Positions 41,009 through 50,538 are shown, numbered from the stretch's first letter. The stretch is DNA of 64,000 nt from JANQIO01 sp965601975 (GCA_965601975.1 OZ271856.1:4650001-4714000), one strand, 5' to 3'. The notes: generated by a model from the sequence alone, not told the origin. Numbers and translations: made by a program.

Positions 41009-42839
41009 CCGACTTGGCGAGGTTGCGGGGCTGGTCCACGTCGGTGCCTTTCATCACCGCGACGTGATAGGACAAGAGCTGTAGCGCCACTGTGTGGATG
41101 AACGGCATCACCAGGGTGGGGCCATGGGGTACCGGCACCACGTGAACCCTGGGCTCGCTGTCGAAACCCGCGGCCTCGTCGGCAAATACGTAGAGCTCAC
41201 CGCCCCGTGCCCGGACTTCCTCGAGGTTGGATTTCAGCTTTTCCAGCAGCTCGTTGCTGGGCGCTACCGCCACCACCGGCATATCGCGATCCACCAGCGC
41301 CAGCGGCCCGTGCTTGAGTTCGCCGGCGGGGTAGGATTCCGCGTGGATGTAGGAGATCTCCTTGAGCTTCAACGCTCCTTCCATGGCGACCGGGTAGTGA
41401 ATGCCTCGCCCCAGGAACAGGGCATTGAATCGGCCGACGAACTCCTCGGAGACGTGGCGGATGGCATCGTCGCTGGCCAGGGTACTGCGCACCAGCGCCG
41501 GCAGCGCATGCAGGTTTGAGGCAAAGGTTTCACAGGCCCCGTCGTCCAGCCCGCGGTGGCGGCCCAGCGCCAGGGTCAGTAGCAGGAACGCCGCCAGCTG
41601 GGTGGTAAACGCCTTGGTTGAAGCCACCCCGATTTCGACGCCCGCGCGGGTCTGGAACACCAGCTGCGACTCACGCTGCAGCGCACTGTTGGGGGTGTTG
41701 ATAATGGCCAGGCTGGCGATGAATTCCTCTTCACCCACGTCGCGCAGGGCGGCCAGGGTATCGGCGGTTTCCCCCGACTGGGAGACGGTCACCAACAGCG
41801 TGTTGCTGCGCTGCACCCGGGTCCGGTAGCGGAATTCGCTGGCGACCTCCACCTGGCAGGGAATGCCCGCGCACTCCTCGAGCCAGTAGCGGGCCACCAG
41901 GCCGGCGTGATAGCTGGTGCCGCATGCCACGATCTGCACGCCGCGGACCCGCGGAAAAATGTCCGCCGCGGCCTCACCAAATGCGGCATCCAGTCGCGCC
42001 GGATCAAATCCTCCCTGCGGTAGACCGGCCGCCAGCGTCGCCTCGATGGCCTCGGGCTGCTCAAAGATTTCCTTGTACATGTAGTGGGAGTGCTCGCCGC
42101 GGTCCGCGGTTTCTACCGTGTCCGAGAGGCTCTCCACCGGGCGAACCACGGGTCCGCCGTGTTCGTCGTACAGCTTCACTGCCGAAGGCGTCAGCAGGGC
42201 AATGTCGCCGTCTTCAAGATAGATGAAGCTGTCCGTCACCTGCCGCAGCGCCAACTGGTCCGAGGCCAGGAAGTGTTCGCCAATGCCGACCCCGATCACC
42301 AGCGGGCTGCCGCGGCGCGCCGCCACCACCTGGTCCGGGAAGCGCGTGTCGATGGCCGCCAGCGCAAATGCGCCTTCCAGCCGCGGCACCACGTCGAGCA
42401 TCGCCTGGCGCAGGTCCGCGCCCGCGGCGACCGCCTGCTGCAACAGCAGCGCCACCAGTTCGGAGTCTGTCGCCGACAGGGGGTCGAAACCCGCATCGAC
42501 AAGCTCGCGGCGCAGTGCCTCGTGATTTTCGATGATCCCGTTGTGCACCAGCGCCAGGCGGTCACCCGCCGTATGAGGGTGCGCGTTGACCTGGCTGGGT
42601 TCACCGTGCGTGGCCCAGCGGGTGTGTGCGATACCGGTACAGCCGTGGATGGGCTGCCGCGCCTGCAGGCGCTCCAGCACTGCGACCTTGCCCTGCTGCT
42701 TGTGCAGCAGCAGTCCGCCGTCGTTGTCCACCAGGGCCAGGCCCGCAGAGTCATAGCCACGGTACTCGAGCCGCCTGAGGCCTTCCAACAGGATCTCTGA
42801 CACTTCACGGCGGGCTGCCGCGCCGACAATACCGCACAT
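40995..42839 (-). CDS. glmS: Glutamine-fructose-6-phosphate aminotransferase GlmS
   Basis: 614 residues. Makes glucosamine 6-phosphate for cell-wall and LPS precursors. The glutaminase nucleophile Cys2 is in MCGIVGAA; two SIS isomerase domains follow (CGTSYHAGLVARYWLEE, SQSGETADTLAALRD). The C terminus PRNLAKSVTVE is typical. It starts two bases after glmU, so the pair is one operon. No leader resembling the glmS ribozyme is present. Confidence 0.97.
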   Translation of the reverse strand: MCGIVGAAARREVSEILLEGLRRLEYRGYDSAGLALVDNDGGLLLHKQQGKVAVLERLQARQPIHGCTGIAHTRWATHGEPSQVNAHPHTAGDRLALVHNGIIENHEALRRELVDAGFDPLSATDSELVALLLQQAVAAGADLRQAMLDVVPRLEGAFALAAIDTRFPDQVVAARRGSPLVIGVGIGEHFLASDQLALRQVTDSFIYLEDGDIALLTPSAVKLYDEHGGPVVRPVESLSDTVETADRGEHSHYMYKEIFEQPEAIEATLAAGLPQGGFDPARLDAAFGEAAADIFPRVRGVQIVACGTSYHAGLVARYWLEECAGIPCQVEVASEFRYRTRVQRSNTLLVTVSQSGETADTLAALRDVGEEEFIASLAIINTPNSALQRESQLVFQTRAGVEIGVASTKAFTTQLAAFLLLTLALGRHRGLDDGACETFASNLHALPALVRSTLASDDAIRHVSEEFVGRFNALFLGRGIHYPVAMEGALKLKEISYIHAESYPAGELKHGPLALVDRDMPVVAVAPSNELLEKLKSNLEEVRARGGELYVFADEAAGFDSEPRVHVVPVPHGPTLVMPFIHTVALQLLSYHVAVMKGTDVDQPRNLAKSVTVE

Positions 42840-42841
42840 GG

Positions 42842-44260
42842 TTACGCGTCGTTCTCGTCGGTTGGCTCGGTCGACCTGCCTGCCGACCCACCCGGTTCCG
42901 GGGATTGCCGGGTCGGCCGCTTCCAGCCATCCAGGTTGCGCTGGCGCGCCCGGGAGATGGCCAGCTGGTCGCCTTCCACCGCCTTGGTAATGGTAGAGCC
43001 CGCGCCCACGAAGCCGCGGTCGGCAATCTCGACCGGCGCCACCAGGGTGGCATTGGAGCCGACGAAGACGCCATCGCCGATCGTGGTGCGGTGCTTGTTG
43101 ACGCCGTCGTAGTTGCAGGTAATGGTGCCGGCGCCCACGTTGACGCGCTCTCCCATATCGGTATCGCCGACATAGCTCAGGTGATTGACCTTGCTGCCGG
43201 CGCCGATGTCGGATTTCTTGGTCTCGACAAAATTGCCGATGCGCACGGCTTCGGCGAGCCGGGTCTCGGGCCGCAGTCGCGCGAACGGGCCGATCACGCA
43301 GTTCGCCGCAGTCGCCACACCTTCCATGTGGGTGAAGGGCTTGATCTCGGTACCGGCACCGACCACGCAGTCGATCAGCACGCAGTTCGCGCCGACTTTC
43401 ACACCATCCGCTAGCACGTTGTCGCCTTCGAACACGCAGTTCACGTCAATGGAGACATCGCGGCCACATTCGAGGCTGCCGCGAATATCGAGCCGGTTTC
43501 CGTCGGCGACGCCGACGCCGGATTGCAGTAACTCCGCAGCCAGCCGCCGCTGGTATTCGCGCTCCGACCGGTTGAGCTGCACGCGATCGTTGACACCCAG
43601 CACCTCGATCTCCGAGGGCGCTGTGGCTGTCGCCACCGGGATGCCCTCGCGCAGGGCCAGGCCGATGATATCCGGCAGGTAGTACTCGCCCTGGGAGTTG
43701 TCGTTCCCGACCTGGGGCAGCAGCAGTTTCAGGTGATGGGCCGGGGCCGCCAGGATGCCCGTGTTGATCTCGTTGATCAGGCGCTCCCGGGGCGCGGCAT
43801 CGCGCTCTTCCACCACGCCCAGCAGCTTGCCCTTTTTGGTGCGGAGGATTCGCCCGTAGCCGTGAGGGTCATTGACCCGCGCGGTGAGGAGCGCCGGGCC
43901 GGTCATGGCCTGGGCCAGCAACTCCTTGAGGGAATCCGGGCTGATCAGCGGCACGTCGCCGTAGAGCACCAGCACGGTGGCATCGTCATCGATGGCCGGC
44001 AGTGCCTGCATCACCGCGTGGCCCGTGCCAAGCTGCTGGTCCTGCAGCACCCAGTTCAGTCCCTGTCCGCGGAAGGCCTCGCGCACCTCCTCGGAACCGT
44101 GGCCGACCACCACGTGGCAGGCCAACGGGGCCAGCGCATTGGCGCTGTTGACCACGTGCTGCAGCAGGGCGACCCCGCCCACGCGGTGCAGGACCTTGGG
44201 CAGCTGGGAGTGCATGCGTTTGCCTTCACCCGCCGCCAGGATGATGATGTCGAGTTTCAT
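42842..44260 (-). CDS. glmU: Bifunctional UDP-N-acetylglucosamine pyrophosphorylase/glucosamine-1-P acetyltransferase GlmU
   Basis: 472 residues. The N-terminal uridyltransferase has IILAAGEGKRMHSQLPKVLHRVGG at residues 5-28 and YGDVPLISP near 100. The C-terminal left-handed beta helix carries hexapeptide repeats and GAGTITCNYDGVNKHRTTIGDGVFVGSN near 378. It makes UDP-GlcNAc together with GlmS, which follows two bases later. The last 40 residues are unusually rich in Arg, Pro and Gly. Confidence 0.96.
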   Translation of the reverse strand: MKLDIIILAAGEGKRMHSQLPKVLHRVGGVALLQHVVNSANALAPLACHVVVGHGSEEVREAFRGQGLNWVLQDQQLGTGHAVMQALPAIDDDATVLVLYGDVPLISPDSLKELLAQAMTGPALLTARVNDPHGYGRILRTKKGKLLGVVEERDAAPRERLINEINTGILAAPAHHLKLLLPQVGNDNSQGEYYLPDIIGLALREGIPVATATAPSEIEVLGVNDRVQLNRSEREYQRRLAAELLQSGVGVADGNRLDIRGSLECGRDVSIDVNCVFEGDNVLADGVKVGANCVLIDCVVGAGTEIKPFTHMEGVATAANCVIGPFARLRPETRLAEAVRIGNFVETKKSDIGAGSKVNHLSYVGDTDMGERVNVGAGTITCNYDGVNKHRTTIGDGVFVGSNATLVAPVEIADRGFVGAGSTITKAVEGDQLAISRARQRNLDGWKRPTRQSPEPGGSAGRSTEPTDENDA

Positions 44261-44331
44261 GGGCTGTTTCCTGCCGCTTCGGACCGCGCTTTGGCCGCTA
44301 CCGCGGGCATCAAGCGTGTGTCACTACATTT

Positions 44332-44360
44332 TTGACATTATCTTAAGAGCTGAGCATTAT
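44332..44360 (+). promoter_or_regulatory. Sigma-70-type promoter for the TrmB-family regulator
   Basis: TTGACA and CATTAT separated by 17 bases, about 70 bp upstream of the regulator start. It is followed by the inverted repeat at 44390-44412 at a position suited to repression. Confidence 0.6.
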
Positions 44361-44389
44361 TTCTTCAGGGTTTATGCAATTCAAGCACT

Positions 44390-44412
44390 GTTGTCAGGGA
44401 AAAATTGACAAC
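44390..44412. promoter_or_regulatory. Candidate operator GTTGTCA-N9-TGACAAC
   Basis: A perfect seven-base inverted repeat with a nine-base spacer. It lies about 30 bp downstream of the promoter -10 and 20 bp upstream of the regulator ATG. Autoregulation by the adjacent TrmB-family protein is the simplest reading. Confidence 0.5.
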
Positions 44413-44432
44413 GGGGGAGAACCAAAAGCCAT

Positions 44433-45173
44433 ATGCAGCTAGACAGCCTGCGAGCCCTGGACCTCAGCGAGCGCCAGGTCAGGATCTACCACGCCCTGCT
44501 GCGGCTGGGGCCGGCGTCGATCCGCGATGTCGCCGCCGAAGCGGGCGTCAATCGGGGCACCACCTACGAGACACTCAAGGAGCTCGCCACCCGCGGCATT
44601 GTCAGCTATTTCCCCAGGGGAAAACGGCGCGTGTTCCAGGCGGAGGACCCCGAGCGCCTGTTGAGCCTGGGGGAGAGCAAGCAGCAGGCACTGAACCAGG
44701 CGCTGGAAACCCTGCGCCGCGAGGTGATCCCGGCCCTGAAAAGCGAGCAGCCCGAGGCCCTTACCGGCAATGTCCGCTTCTATGAAGGGGACGACGGTGT
44801 CGAGCTGGTCCTGCGCGACCTGCTGGACTCCACGGAGCAGCTGGCGGAGCCCGCCTACGCGGTGATCTCGACCAAGACCCTGCGCGAACACCTGTACCGG
44901 CCCTTCCCGAACTTTACCCGCCAGCGGGTGCAGCGCGGTATCCAGGTACGCGTGATCGCGATCGGTGAAGGCGGCGACGAGGCGGAGCTGGCCGAGCGCA
45001 AATGGCTGCCGGGAGGAGAGCGCAGCGACGCCTCCTACATCGCCATCTATCCGCCGAAGGTGGCCATCATCACCCTGGCCCAGCAGAACTACCCGGTGGT
45101 GATCGTGATCGAGTCCAGCGCCGTGGCCAGCACCCAGCAGCTGATGTTCGACACGCTCTGGGCACTGCTCTAG
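44433..45173 (+). CDS. TrmB-family helix-turn-helix transcriptional regulator
   Basis: 246 residues. The N-terminal winged helix (LDLSERQVRIYHALLRLGPASIRDVAAEAGVNRGTTYETLKEL, about 9-52) matches the TrmB DNA-binding domain. A coiled-coil stretch near 75-110 is followed by a TrmB-type/phospholipase-D-like regulatory domain. TrmB regulators are common in archaea and less so in gammaproteobacteria. The targets are unknown: it is divergent from glmU and next to the SDR and NhaC genes. A promoter and an inverted-repeat operator lie in its leader. Confidence 0.82.
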   Translation: MQLDSLRALDLSERQVRIYHALLRLGPASIRDVAAEAGVNRGTTYETLKELATRGIVSYFPRGKRRVFQAEDPERLLSLGESKQQALNQALETLRREVIPALKSEQPEALTGNVRFYEGDDGVELVLRDLLDSTEQLAEPAYAVISTKTLREHLYRPFPNFTRQRVQRGIQVRVIAIGEGGDEAELAERKWLPGGERSDASYIAIYPPKVAIITLAQQNYPVVIVIESSAVASTQQLMFDTLWALL

Positions 45174-45179
45174 GCAGGG

Positions 45180-45926
45180 CTAGCGGCCGCCGGAAACTTC
45201 GATGAAACTGCCGGTGGTGTAGGACGCCGCGTCCGACAGCAGCCACAGAACCGCCGCCGCCACTTCTTCGGGATGGCCGCCGCGCCCCAGGGGTGCACCG
45301 GGTCCCACCCGGTCGACGCGGCCAGGCTCGCCGCCGCTGGCGTGGATATCGGTGTAGATGACCCCCGGCCGCACCGCGTTGACCCGGATCCCTTCCGGGC
45401 CCACTTCTTTCGACAGCCCAATGGTCATGCTGTCGATCGCGCCCTTGGAGGCCGCGTAGTCGATGTATTCACCGGGTGAACCCAGCCGTGACGCCGCCGA
45501 CGACACATTGACAATGGCACCGCCGTGCCCGCCGCGCTCGGTGGACATGCGCAGAATCGCCTCGCGCGCACAGAGAAAGCTCCCCGTCACATTGGTTTCC
45601 ATGACCCGATTGATGCGATCGGAGTCCATCGCATCCAGTCGCGACTGGGTTTCGAGAATCCCGGCATTGTTGACCAGCCCGGTCAGCGGTCCCAGGGTTT
45701 CATCGAGCCGGCGAAACATGTCGACGACCTGTGCCTCGTCAGCAACATCACAGGGAAAAAGCTCACAGCGGACGCCGCGGGCGAGCACCTCTTCACGCAG
45801 GGCTTCGGCGGCCTGCCGGTTGTCCCGGTAATTGATGCCCACGTCGTAGCCCGCTTCAGCGGCGGCCCGACAGACGGCGGCCCCGATACCCCGGCTGCCC
45901 CCGGTGACCAGGACAATCCCCGCCAA
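45180..45926 (-). CDS. Short-chain dehydrogenase/reductase
   Basis: 248 residues from a TTG at 45926; GGAGC lies about nine bases upstream, and the start is four bases after the nhaC stop. Cofactor motif TGGSRGIGAA near 7-16, NNAG near 84, and catalytic Ser with YxxxK in YIDYAASKG near 151-159. The family is classical SDR, of the type annotated as 3-oxoacyl-ACP or sugar reductase. NYRDNRQAAE after strand 2 suggests NADP(H). Substrate not readable. Confidence 0.85.
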   Translation of the reverse strand: MAGIVLVTGGSRGIGAAVCRAAAEAGYDVGINYRDNRQAAEALREEVLARGVRCELFPCDVADEAQVVDMFRRLDETLGPLTGLVNNAGILETQSRLDAMDSDRINRVMETNVTGSFLCAREAILRMSTERGGHGGAIVNVSSAASRLGSPGEYIDYAASKGAIDSMTIGLSKEVGPEGIRVNAVRPGVIYTDIHASGGEPGRVDRVGPGAPLGRGGHPEEVAAAVLWLLSDAASYTTGSFIEVSGGR

Positions 45927-45930
45927 GTCG

Positions 45931-47535
45931 CTAGTGCTCCGGGACAGGGGCGTCTGTCGTCTTGCCCAGCAGCCGGTGTGCAGCCACCAGGATCGCGGCG
46001 GACAGGAACAGCCCCAGCCACCAGGGCATGCCGTAGCCCACCGGCACCAGGCAGACCGCGATGGCGACGGCGCCGACCAGCATGGCGTAAGGAATCTGGG
46101 TTCGGACGTGCTCGACGTGGTCGCAGCCGGAGGCCAGGGAGGACAGCACCGTGGTGTCGGAGATCGGCGAGCAATGGTCGCCCCAGACCGCGCCGCACAA
46201 AACGCTCGCGACCGTGGCAAAAATCAGGTGCATGACGGTCGCCGGATCCGCACCCCCCTGCAACACCGCCGCCCAGGTGACCGGGATGACCAGGGGCAGC
46301 ATGATTGCCATCACGCCCCAGCTGGAGCCCGTCGCAAACGCGGTCAGGGCGGCCAGTATGAAGGTGCCCGCCGGAATAAGCTCCGGTATCAGCTTGTCGC
46401 CTGCGCTGGACACCAGGAAGTCGGCTGTGCCCAGCGCGGCGGTGGTGTCCGCCAGCGACCAGGCCAGCACCAGGATGATCAGCGGTTCCACCATCACGGT
46501 GACACCTTTCACCCAGGCCGATATGAGATTCTCCAGACCCTCGATTCCGCGTCCCATCAGGCCCTGCATCAGCGTCAGCGCGCCGGCGGTAGAAGCACCG
46601 ATAAAAGAGCCCCACAACAGGGCCCGGTAAACGTCAGCCGAACCCAGCCGCTCCCGCAGGGTGTCTCCCTCTCCGCTCAGGTAGAGGCTGACGAAACAGG
46701 ACACGATCAGCGTGAGAATCGGAATCCAGGCGTTGTAGGCCCGCCTTGGAACCTCCGGCGCCACCTCGACATTGAGCGGGCCTTCGGGGTCGTCACCACT
46801 GGATACCGGCGCGACCATGCCTTTCACGCGGGCCCGCACTTCCGCCTTGCGCATCGGACCGAAATCCTTGCCGGTCCAACCCACCACGAACACGAAGAAG
46901 ATCGCGAGTATGGGGTAGAAGCTGTAGGGGATGGAATTCAGGAAAACCGCGGTGGCCTGCATTTCAAATCCCGGCAAACCCTCGATGGCCTTGGCAATAA
47001 GGCCAAGTTCGTAGCCGATCCAGGTCGTCAGCACCGCAATACAGGCCACCGGCGCCGCCGTGGAATCCACCAGGTAGGCAAGCTTCTCACGGGATATCTT
47101 CAGCCGGTCCGTCAGCGGACGGACGGTGTTCCCCACCACCAGGGTATTGGTGTAGTCATCAAAGAAGATGCACAAGCCGAGAAACCACACCGAGAGCTGT
47201 CCCCGTCGGACGGTGTTGGCCCAGCTTGTGACCAGCGTGACAATGCCGTGCATACCGCCGTTGCGGGAAATGATGCCCACCATCCCGCCGATCATGCCGG
47301 TGAACAGCAGCACGGACACATGATCCCGGTCCAGCATGACGCCCAGGATCCGCACCTGGAAGGTTTCAAGGAGGGCCCTGAATGCACCGCCCAGGCCCTC
47401 GCCGCTTTCCAGCACCATACCGATCCAGATGCCCAGGAAAATCGAGGGAATCACCGCCCGCAGCCACAGCGCGAGGCCAATGGCGATCAAGGGGGGAAGG
47501 ATGGAGGTCCATTCGGCAGCCTGTTCAGGCGACAT
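45931..47535 (-). CDS. Na+/H+ antiporter, NhaC family
   Basis: 534 residues with about twelve membrane helices. GMIGGMVGIISRNGG, CIFFDDYTNTLVVGNTVRPLTDRLKISREKLAYLVDSTAAPVACI and ATGSSWGVMAIMLPLVIP are NhaC-type marks. The two Asp in FFDDYTN are candidate ion ligands. It should exchange external H+ for internal Na+, in line with a marine habitat. Upstream of, and probably coupled to, the SDR. Substrate could also be an organic cation or acid as in other IT-superfamily members. Confidence 0.85.
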   Translation of the reverse strand: MSPEQAAEWTSILPPLIAIGLALWLRAVIPSIFLGIWIGMVLESGEGLGGAFRALLETFQVRILGVMLDRDHVSVLLFTGMIGGMVGIISRNGGMHGIVTLVTSWANTVRRGQLSVWFLGLCIFFDDYTNTLVVGNTVRPLTDRLKISREKLAYLVDSTAAPVACIAVLTTWIGYELGLIAKAIEGLPGFEMQATAVFLNSIPYSFYPILAIFFVFVVGWTGKDFGPMRKAEVRARVKGMVAPVSSGDDPEGPLNVEVAPEVPRRAYNAWIPILTLIVSCFVSLYLSGEGDTLRERLGSADVYRALLWGSFIGASTAGALTLMQGLMGRGIEGLENLISAWVKGVTVMVEPLIILVLAWSLADTTAALGTADFLVSSAGDKLIPELIPAGTFILAALTAFATGSSWGVMAIMLPLVIPVTWAAVLQGGADPATVMHLIFATVASVLCGAVWGDHCSPISDTTVLSSLASGCDHVEHVRTQIPYAMLVGAVAIAVCLVPVGYGMPWWLGLFLSAAILVAAHRLLGKTTDAPVPEH

Positions 47536-47605
47536 GGCGCGGCTCTCTTATCGTTTTTCACCAGCATATCTACAAGGGTGAGCCCCTGCCACTATACTTT
47601 CGCCT

Positions 47606-48613
47606 GTGAAAACCTTCTCGAAAGCGATCCTGCATATCGGCCTGCACAAGACCGGCACCTCCACGCTGCAGGAGTTCCTGTACAGCCAGCGCGATGCCCT
47701 GAATGATGCAGGCGTGTACTACCCGGCCCTGCAGGCCAACCTGAGCCAGCCCCTGTCTTCCCTGTTTCACGACAAGCCTGAAGCCTATTCCCAGAACGTG
47801 CTGCGAGGCATCGATACCGAAGAAAAAGTCAGGGAACAGAACGCGCAGCTGCTGGCGTCCCTGGAGAGTGAGTTCGATACCGCCGGCGCCGATACGCTGT
47901 TGCTCTCCGGCGAAGACGTCTGCCTGCTGAGTCACGAGGCGCTGACCCGGTTGAAGAGCTGGCTGCTGCCCCGCTGCGACGCGCTCACCGTGGTCTGTGT
48001 GCTGCGGGACCCGACGGGCTGGTCAACCAGCGCCGCCCAGAGCCGAATCCGCGGGGGTGAAACGCTTGCCGAGGTCAATGAAGACCACCGGGTACAGCGC
48101 CTCAAGCCCCTGCTGGAGACGATCGCCGGCGCGCTGGGGCACGAGCGCATGCTGTGGCTGGATTTTCAGCGGCTGGTGACACACCCGGACAACTACGTGA
48201 CCGCCTTCCTGGAAAACCTTGGGCTGCCCGCAGACTGGTGCCGCGACAGCGACGTGCGTGTGGTGAATGAAGCCATTTCTCTCGAAGCCGCGCAGGTGGT
48301 GTCAGCCATCAACAGCCAGCGGCCCCTGTACCGGGACGGCAAGCTGAATCCCGAGCGTTGGCACAACGACATTGGCCCGATTTGCGACGGCATCCCCGGT
48401 CGGAAATTCCGTCTGGATGAGGACACACTGATGCGTATCCGCGAGGCTGAGCGCCCGCTGCTTGAGTGGTTGGATGCAAACTTCGACTTCCGCTTCGCAG
48501 CATCGTCCCAGCCGGCGGCCGGTGCGGTGGAAGCGGACAACGCCGGATTCAGCCAGAGCGCGATAGAGTCCCTGGCACTGCGCGCCCACGACCTGGAACG
48601 ACTCAAGCAGTAG
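47606..48613 (+). CDS. Sulfotransferase-like P-loop protein
   Basis: 335 residues from a GTG. The N-terminal ILHIGLHKTGTSTLQEFL (residues 8-25) is a PAPS 5'-phosphosulfate loop. VCVLRDPTGWSTSAAQSRIRGG near 132 provides the Arg and Ser pattern of the 3'-phosphate-binding site. These are the two hallmarks of sulfotransferases. The acceptor is unknown: no glycan cluster flanks it. The final 40 residues are low-complexity and acidic. It is convergent with atpC across a strong terminator. Confidence 0.75.
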   Translation: MKTFSKAILHIGLHKTGTSTLQEFLYSQRDALNDAGVYYPALQANLSQPLSSLFHDKPEAYSQNVLRGIDTEEKVREQNAQLLASLESEFDTAGADTLLLSGEDVCLLSHEALTRLKSWLLPRCDALTVVCVLRDPTGWSTSAAQSRIRGGETLAEVNEDHRVQRLKPLLETIAGALGHERMLWLDFQRLVTHPDNYVTAFLENLGLPADWCRDSDVRVVNEAISLEAAQVVSAINSQRPLYRDGKLNPERWHNDIGPICDGIPGRKFRLDEDTLMRIREAERPLLEWLDANFDFRFAASSQPAAGAVEADNAGFSQSAIESLALRAHDLERLKQ

Positions 48614-48641
48614 AGCGGCCGCCGGGCCGAAAGCCAGAAAC

Positions 48642-48669
48642 AAAAACCCCGGCTCACGGCCGGGGGTTC
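48642..48669 (-). terminator. Rho-independent terminator of the atp operon
   Basis: On the minus strand a CCCCGGC/GCCGGGG stem with a short loop is followed by GTTTTTG, 20 bp after the atpC stop. It may also stop transcription coming from 48613 on the plus strand, though the T run there is shorter. Confidence 0.8.
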
Positions 48670-48688
48670 TTGTATCAGGCGAATGCGA

Positions 48689-49117
48689 TCAGCCGCGACC
48701 GGCGCGGTTTCGCATCTTCTGCAGGGTGCGAAGCTGGGCGGCGGCTTCGGCGAGCTGCGCGGCAGCGCGGCCGTAGTCGAATTCCCCGGTCTGCTCGGAC
48801 AGCGCTTTCTCGGCGGCCAGGCGGGCTTCCTCGGCGGCGGCTTCGTCCACATCGTCCGCGCGGATGGCGGTGTCCGCCAGCACGGAAACCACACCCGGCT
48901 GCACTTCCAGGAAGCCGCCGGAGACGTAGTAGACCTCTTCCTCACCGTTTTGCTTGACGATGCGGATAGGGCCGGGCACCAGGTCGGTCAGCAGGGGCGC
49001 GTGACCGTAGTTGACGCCCAGTTCACCCTGCGAGCCCGTTGCGACCAGGCTCTCCACCAGGCCGGAAAAGATTTCCTTTTCGGCGGAGACGATATCGCAG
49101 TGGATTGTCATGGACAT
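48689..49117 (-). CDS. atpC: ATP synthase F1 epsilon subunit
   Basis: 142 residues. MTIHCDIVSAEKEIFSG and GSQGELGVNYGHAPLLTDL mark the N-terminal beta-barrel of epsilon. The C-terminal half is the helix-rich inhibitory arm (AAEEARLAAEKALSEQTGE). It sits in the central stalk and limits ATP hydrolysis. Last gene of the operon; the terminator follows. Confidence 0.96.
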   Translation of the reverse strand: MSMTIHCDIVSAEKEIFSGLVESLVATGSQGELGVNYGHAPLLTDLVPGPIRIVKQNGEEEVYYVSGGFLEVQPGVVSVLADTAIRADDVDEAAAEEARLAAEKALSEQTGEFDYGRAAAQLAEAAAQLRTLQKMRNRAGRG

Positions 49118-49140
49118 AACGTGTGACCTCGCAGTGAACC

Positions 49141-50538
49141 TTACAGGTTCTTCGCTTTCTCGATAGCTTCTTCCATGTTGCCCACCATGTAAAACGCCTG
49201 CTCCGGCAGGTGGTCGTACTCACCGCTCAGCAAGCCCTGGAAGCCGGCAATCGTGTCCTTCAGGGACACGTACTTGCCCGGGGAGCCGGTGAAGACTTCC
49301 GCCACGTGGAAGGGCTGGGACAGGAAGCGCTCGATCTTACGGGCGCGGGCTACCGTCAGCTTGTCTTCCTCGGACAACTCGTCCATACCGAGGATGGCGA
49401 TGATGTCCTTCAGCTCCTTGTAGCGCTGCAGTACGGACTGCACGCCGCGAGCTACTTCGTAGTGCTCGGTGCCGATGATCAGCGGATCCAGCTGGCGAGA
49501 GGTGGAGTCCAGCGGATCTACCGCCGGGTAAATACCCTTGGCGGCGATGTCACGGCTCAGTACCACAGTGGAGTCCAGGTGGGCGAAGGTGGTTGCCGGG
49601 GACGGGTCCGTCAGGTCGTCCGCGGGAACGTATACCGCCTGGATGGAGGTAATGGAACCGGTCTTGGTAGAGGTGATGCGCTCCTGCAGTTCACCCATCT
49701 CCAGTGCCAGGGTCGGCTGGTAACCTACCGCCGAAGGCATACGGCCGAGCAGTGCGGACACCTCGGTACCCGCCAGGGTGTAACGGTAGATGTTGTCGAC
49801 GAACAGCAACACGTCACGGCCCTCGTCGCGGAACTTCTCCGCCATGGTCAGGCCGGTCAGGGCCACGCGCAGGCGGTTGCCCGGCGGCTCGTTCATCTGG
49901 CCGTACACCATCGCTACCTTGGAGTTCGGCAGGTTCTCGGCGTCGACAACACCGGATTCCTGCATCTCGTAGTAGAAGTCGTTTCCTTCACGAGTCCGCT
50001 CACCCACACCGGCGAATACCGACAGGCCGGAGTGCTCGGTGGCGATGTTGTTGATGAGTTCCATCATGTTCACGGTCTTGCCCACGCCGGCGCCGCCGAA
50101 CAGGCCGACCTTACCGCCTTTTGCGAAGGGGCAGACCAGGTCGATCACCTTGATGCCGGTTTCCAGCAGTTCCTCGGAAGCCGCCAGCTCCTCGTAGGTT
50201 GGCGCCTTGCGGTGGATGGCGGAACGCTCCTGTTCACCGATGGGACCACGCTCGTCGATGGGGTTGCCCAGCACGTCCATGATGCGGCCCAGGGTCTCGG
50301 TGCCGACCGGCACGGCGATCGGCGCGTTGGTGTTCTCCACGGCGAGACCGCGGGACAGGCCCTCGGAGGAGCCCATAGCGATGGCGCGAACCACGCCGTC
50401 ACCCAGCTGCTGCTGTACTTCCAGGGTCAGGTCTTTTTCACCGACCTTCAGGGCATCGTAAACCTGCGGTACGGCGTCGCGGGGGAATTCCACGTCGATG
50501 ACCGCGCCGATGATTTGTACGATTCGTCCGCTGCTCAT
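49141..50538 (-). CDS. atpD: ATP synthase F1 beta subunit
   Basis: 465 residues from the ATG at 50538 (GAGG upstream). P-loop GGAGVGKTVNMMEL near 150, GERTREGNDFYYEM near 180, and ALLGRMPSAVGYQPTLALEMG near 266. Catalytic subunit of F1. A longer frame upstream adds Arg-rich residues from the atpG gap and is rejected. Confidence 0.98.
   Translation of the reverse strand: MSSGRIVQIIGAVIDVEFPRDAVPQVYDALKVGEKDLTLEVQQQLGDGVVRAIAMGSSEGLSRGLAVENTNAPIAVPVGTETLGRIMDVLGNPIDERGPIGEQERSAIHRKAPTYEELAASEELLETGIKVIDLVCPFAKGGKVGLFGGAGVGKTVNMMELINNIATEHSGLSVFAGVGERTREGNDFYYEMQESGVVDAENLPNSKVAMVYGQMNEPPGNRLRVALTGLTMAEKFRDEGRDVLLFVDNIYRYTLAGTEVSALLGRMPSAVGYQPTLALEMGELQERITSTKTGSITSIQAVYVPADDLTDPSPATTFAHLDSTVVLSRDIAAKGIYPAVDPLDSTSRQLDPLIIGTEHYEVARGVQSVLQRYKELKDIIAILGMDELSEEDKLTVARARKIERFLSQPFHVAEVFTGSPGKYVSLKDTIAGFQGLLSGEYDHLPEQAFYMVGNMEEAIEKAKNL

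Noticed and set aside
45926..47706. A 600-codon plus-strand frame opposite nhaC.
   Set aside because: His/Arg/Gly-rich shadow of the nhaC gene with no family resemblance. The nhaC frame has clear membrane helices and motifs.
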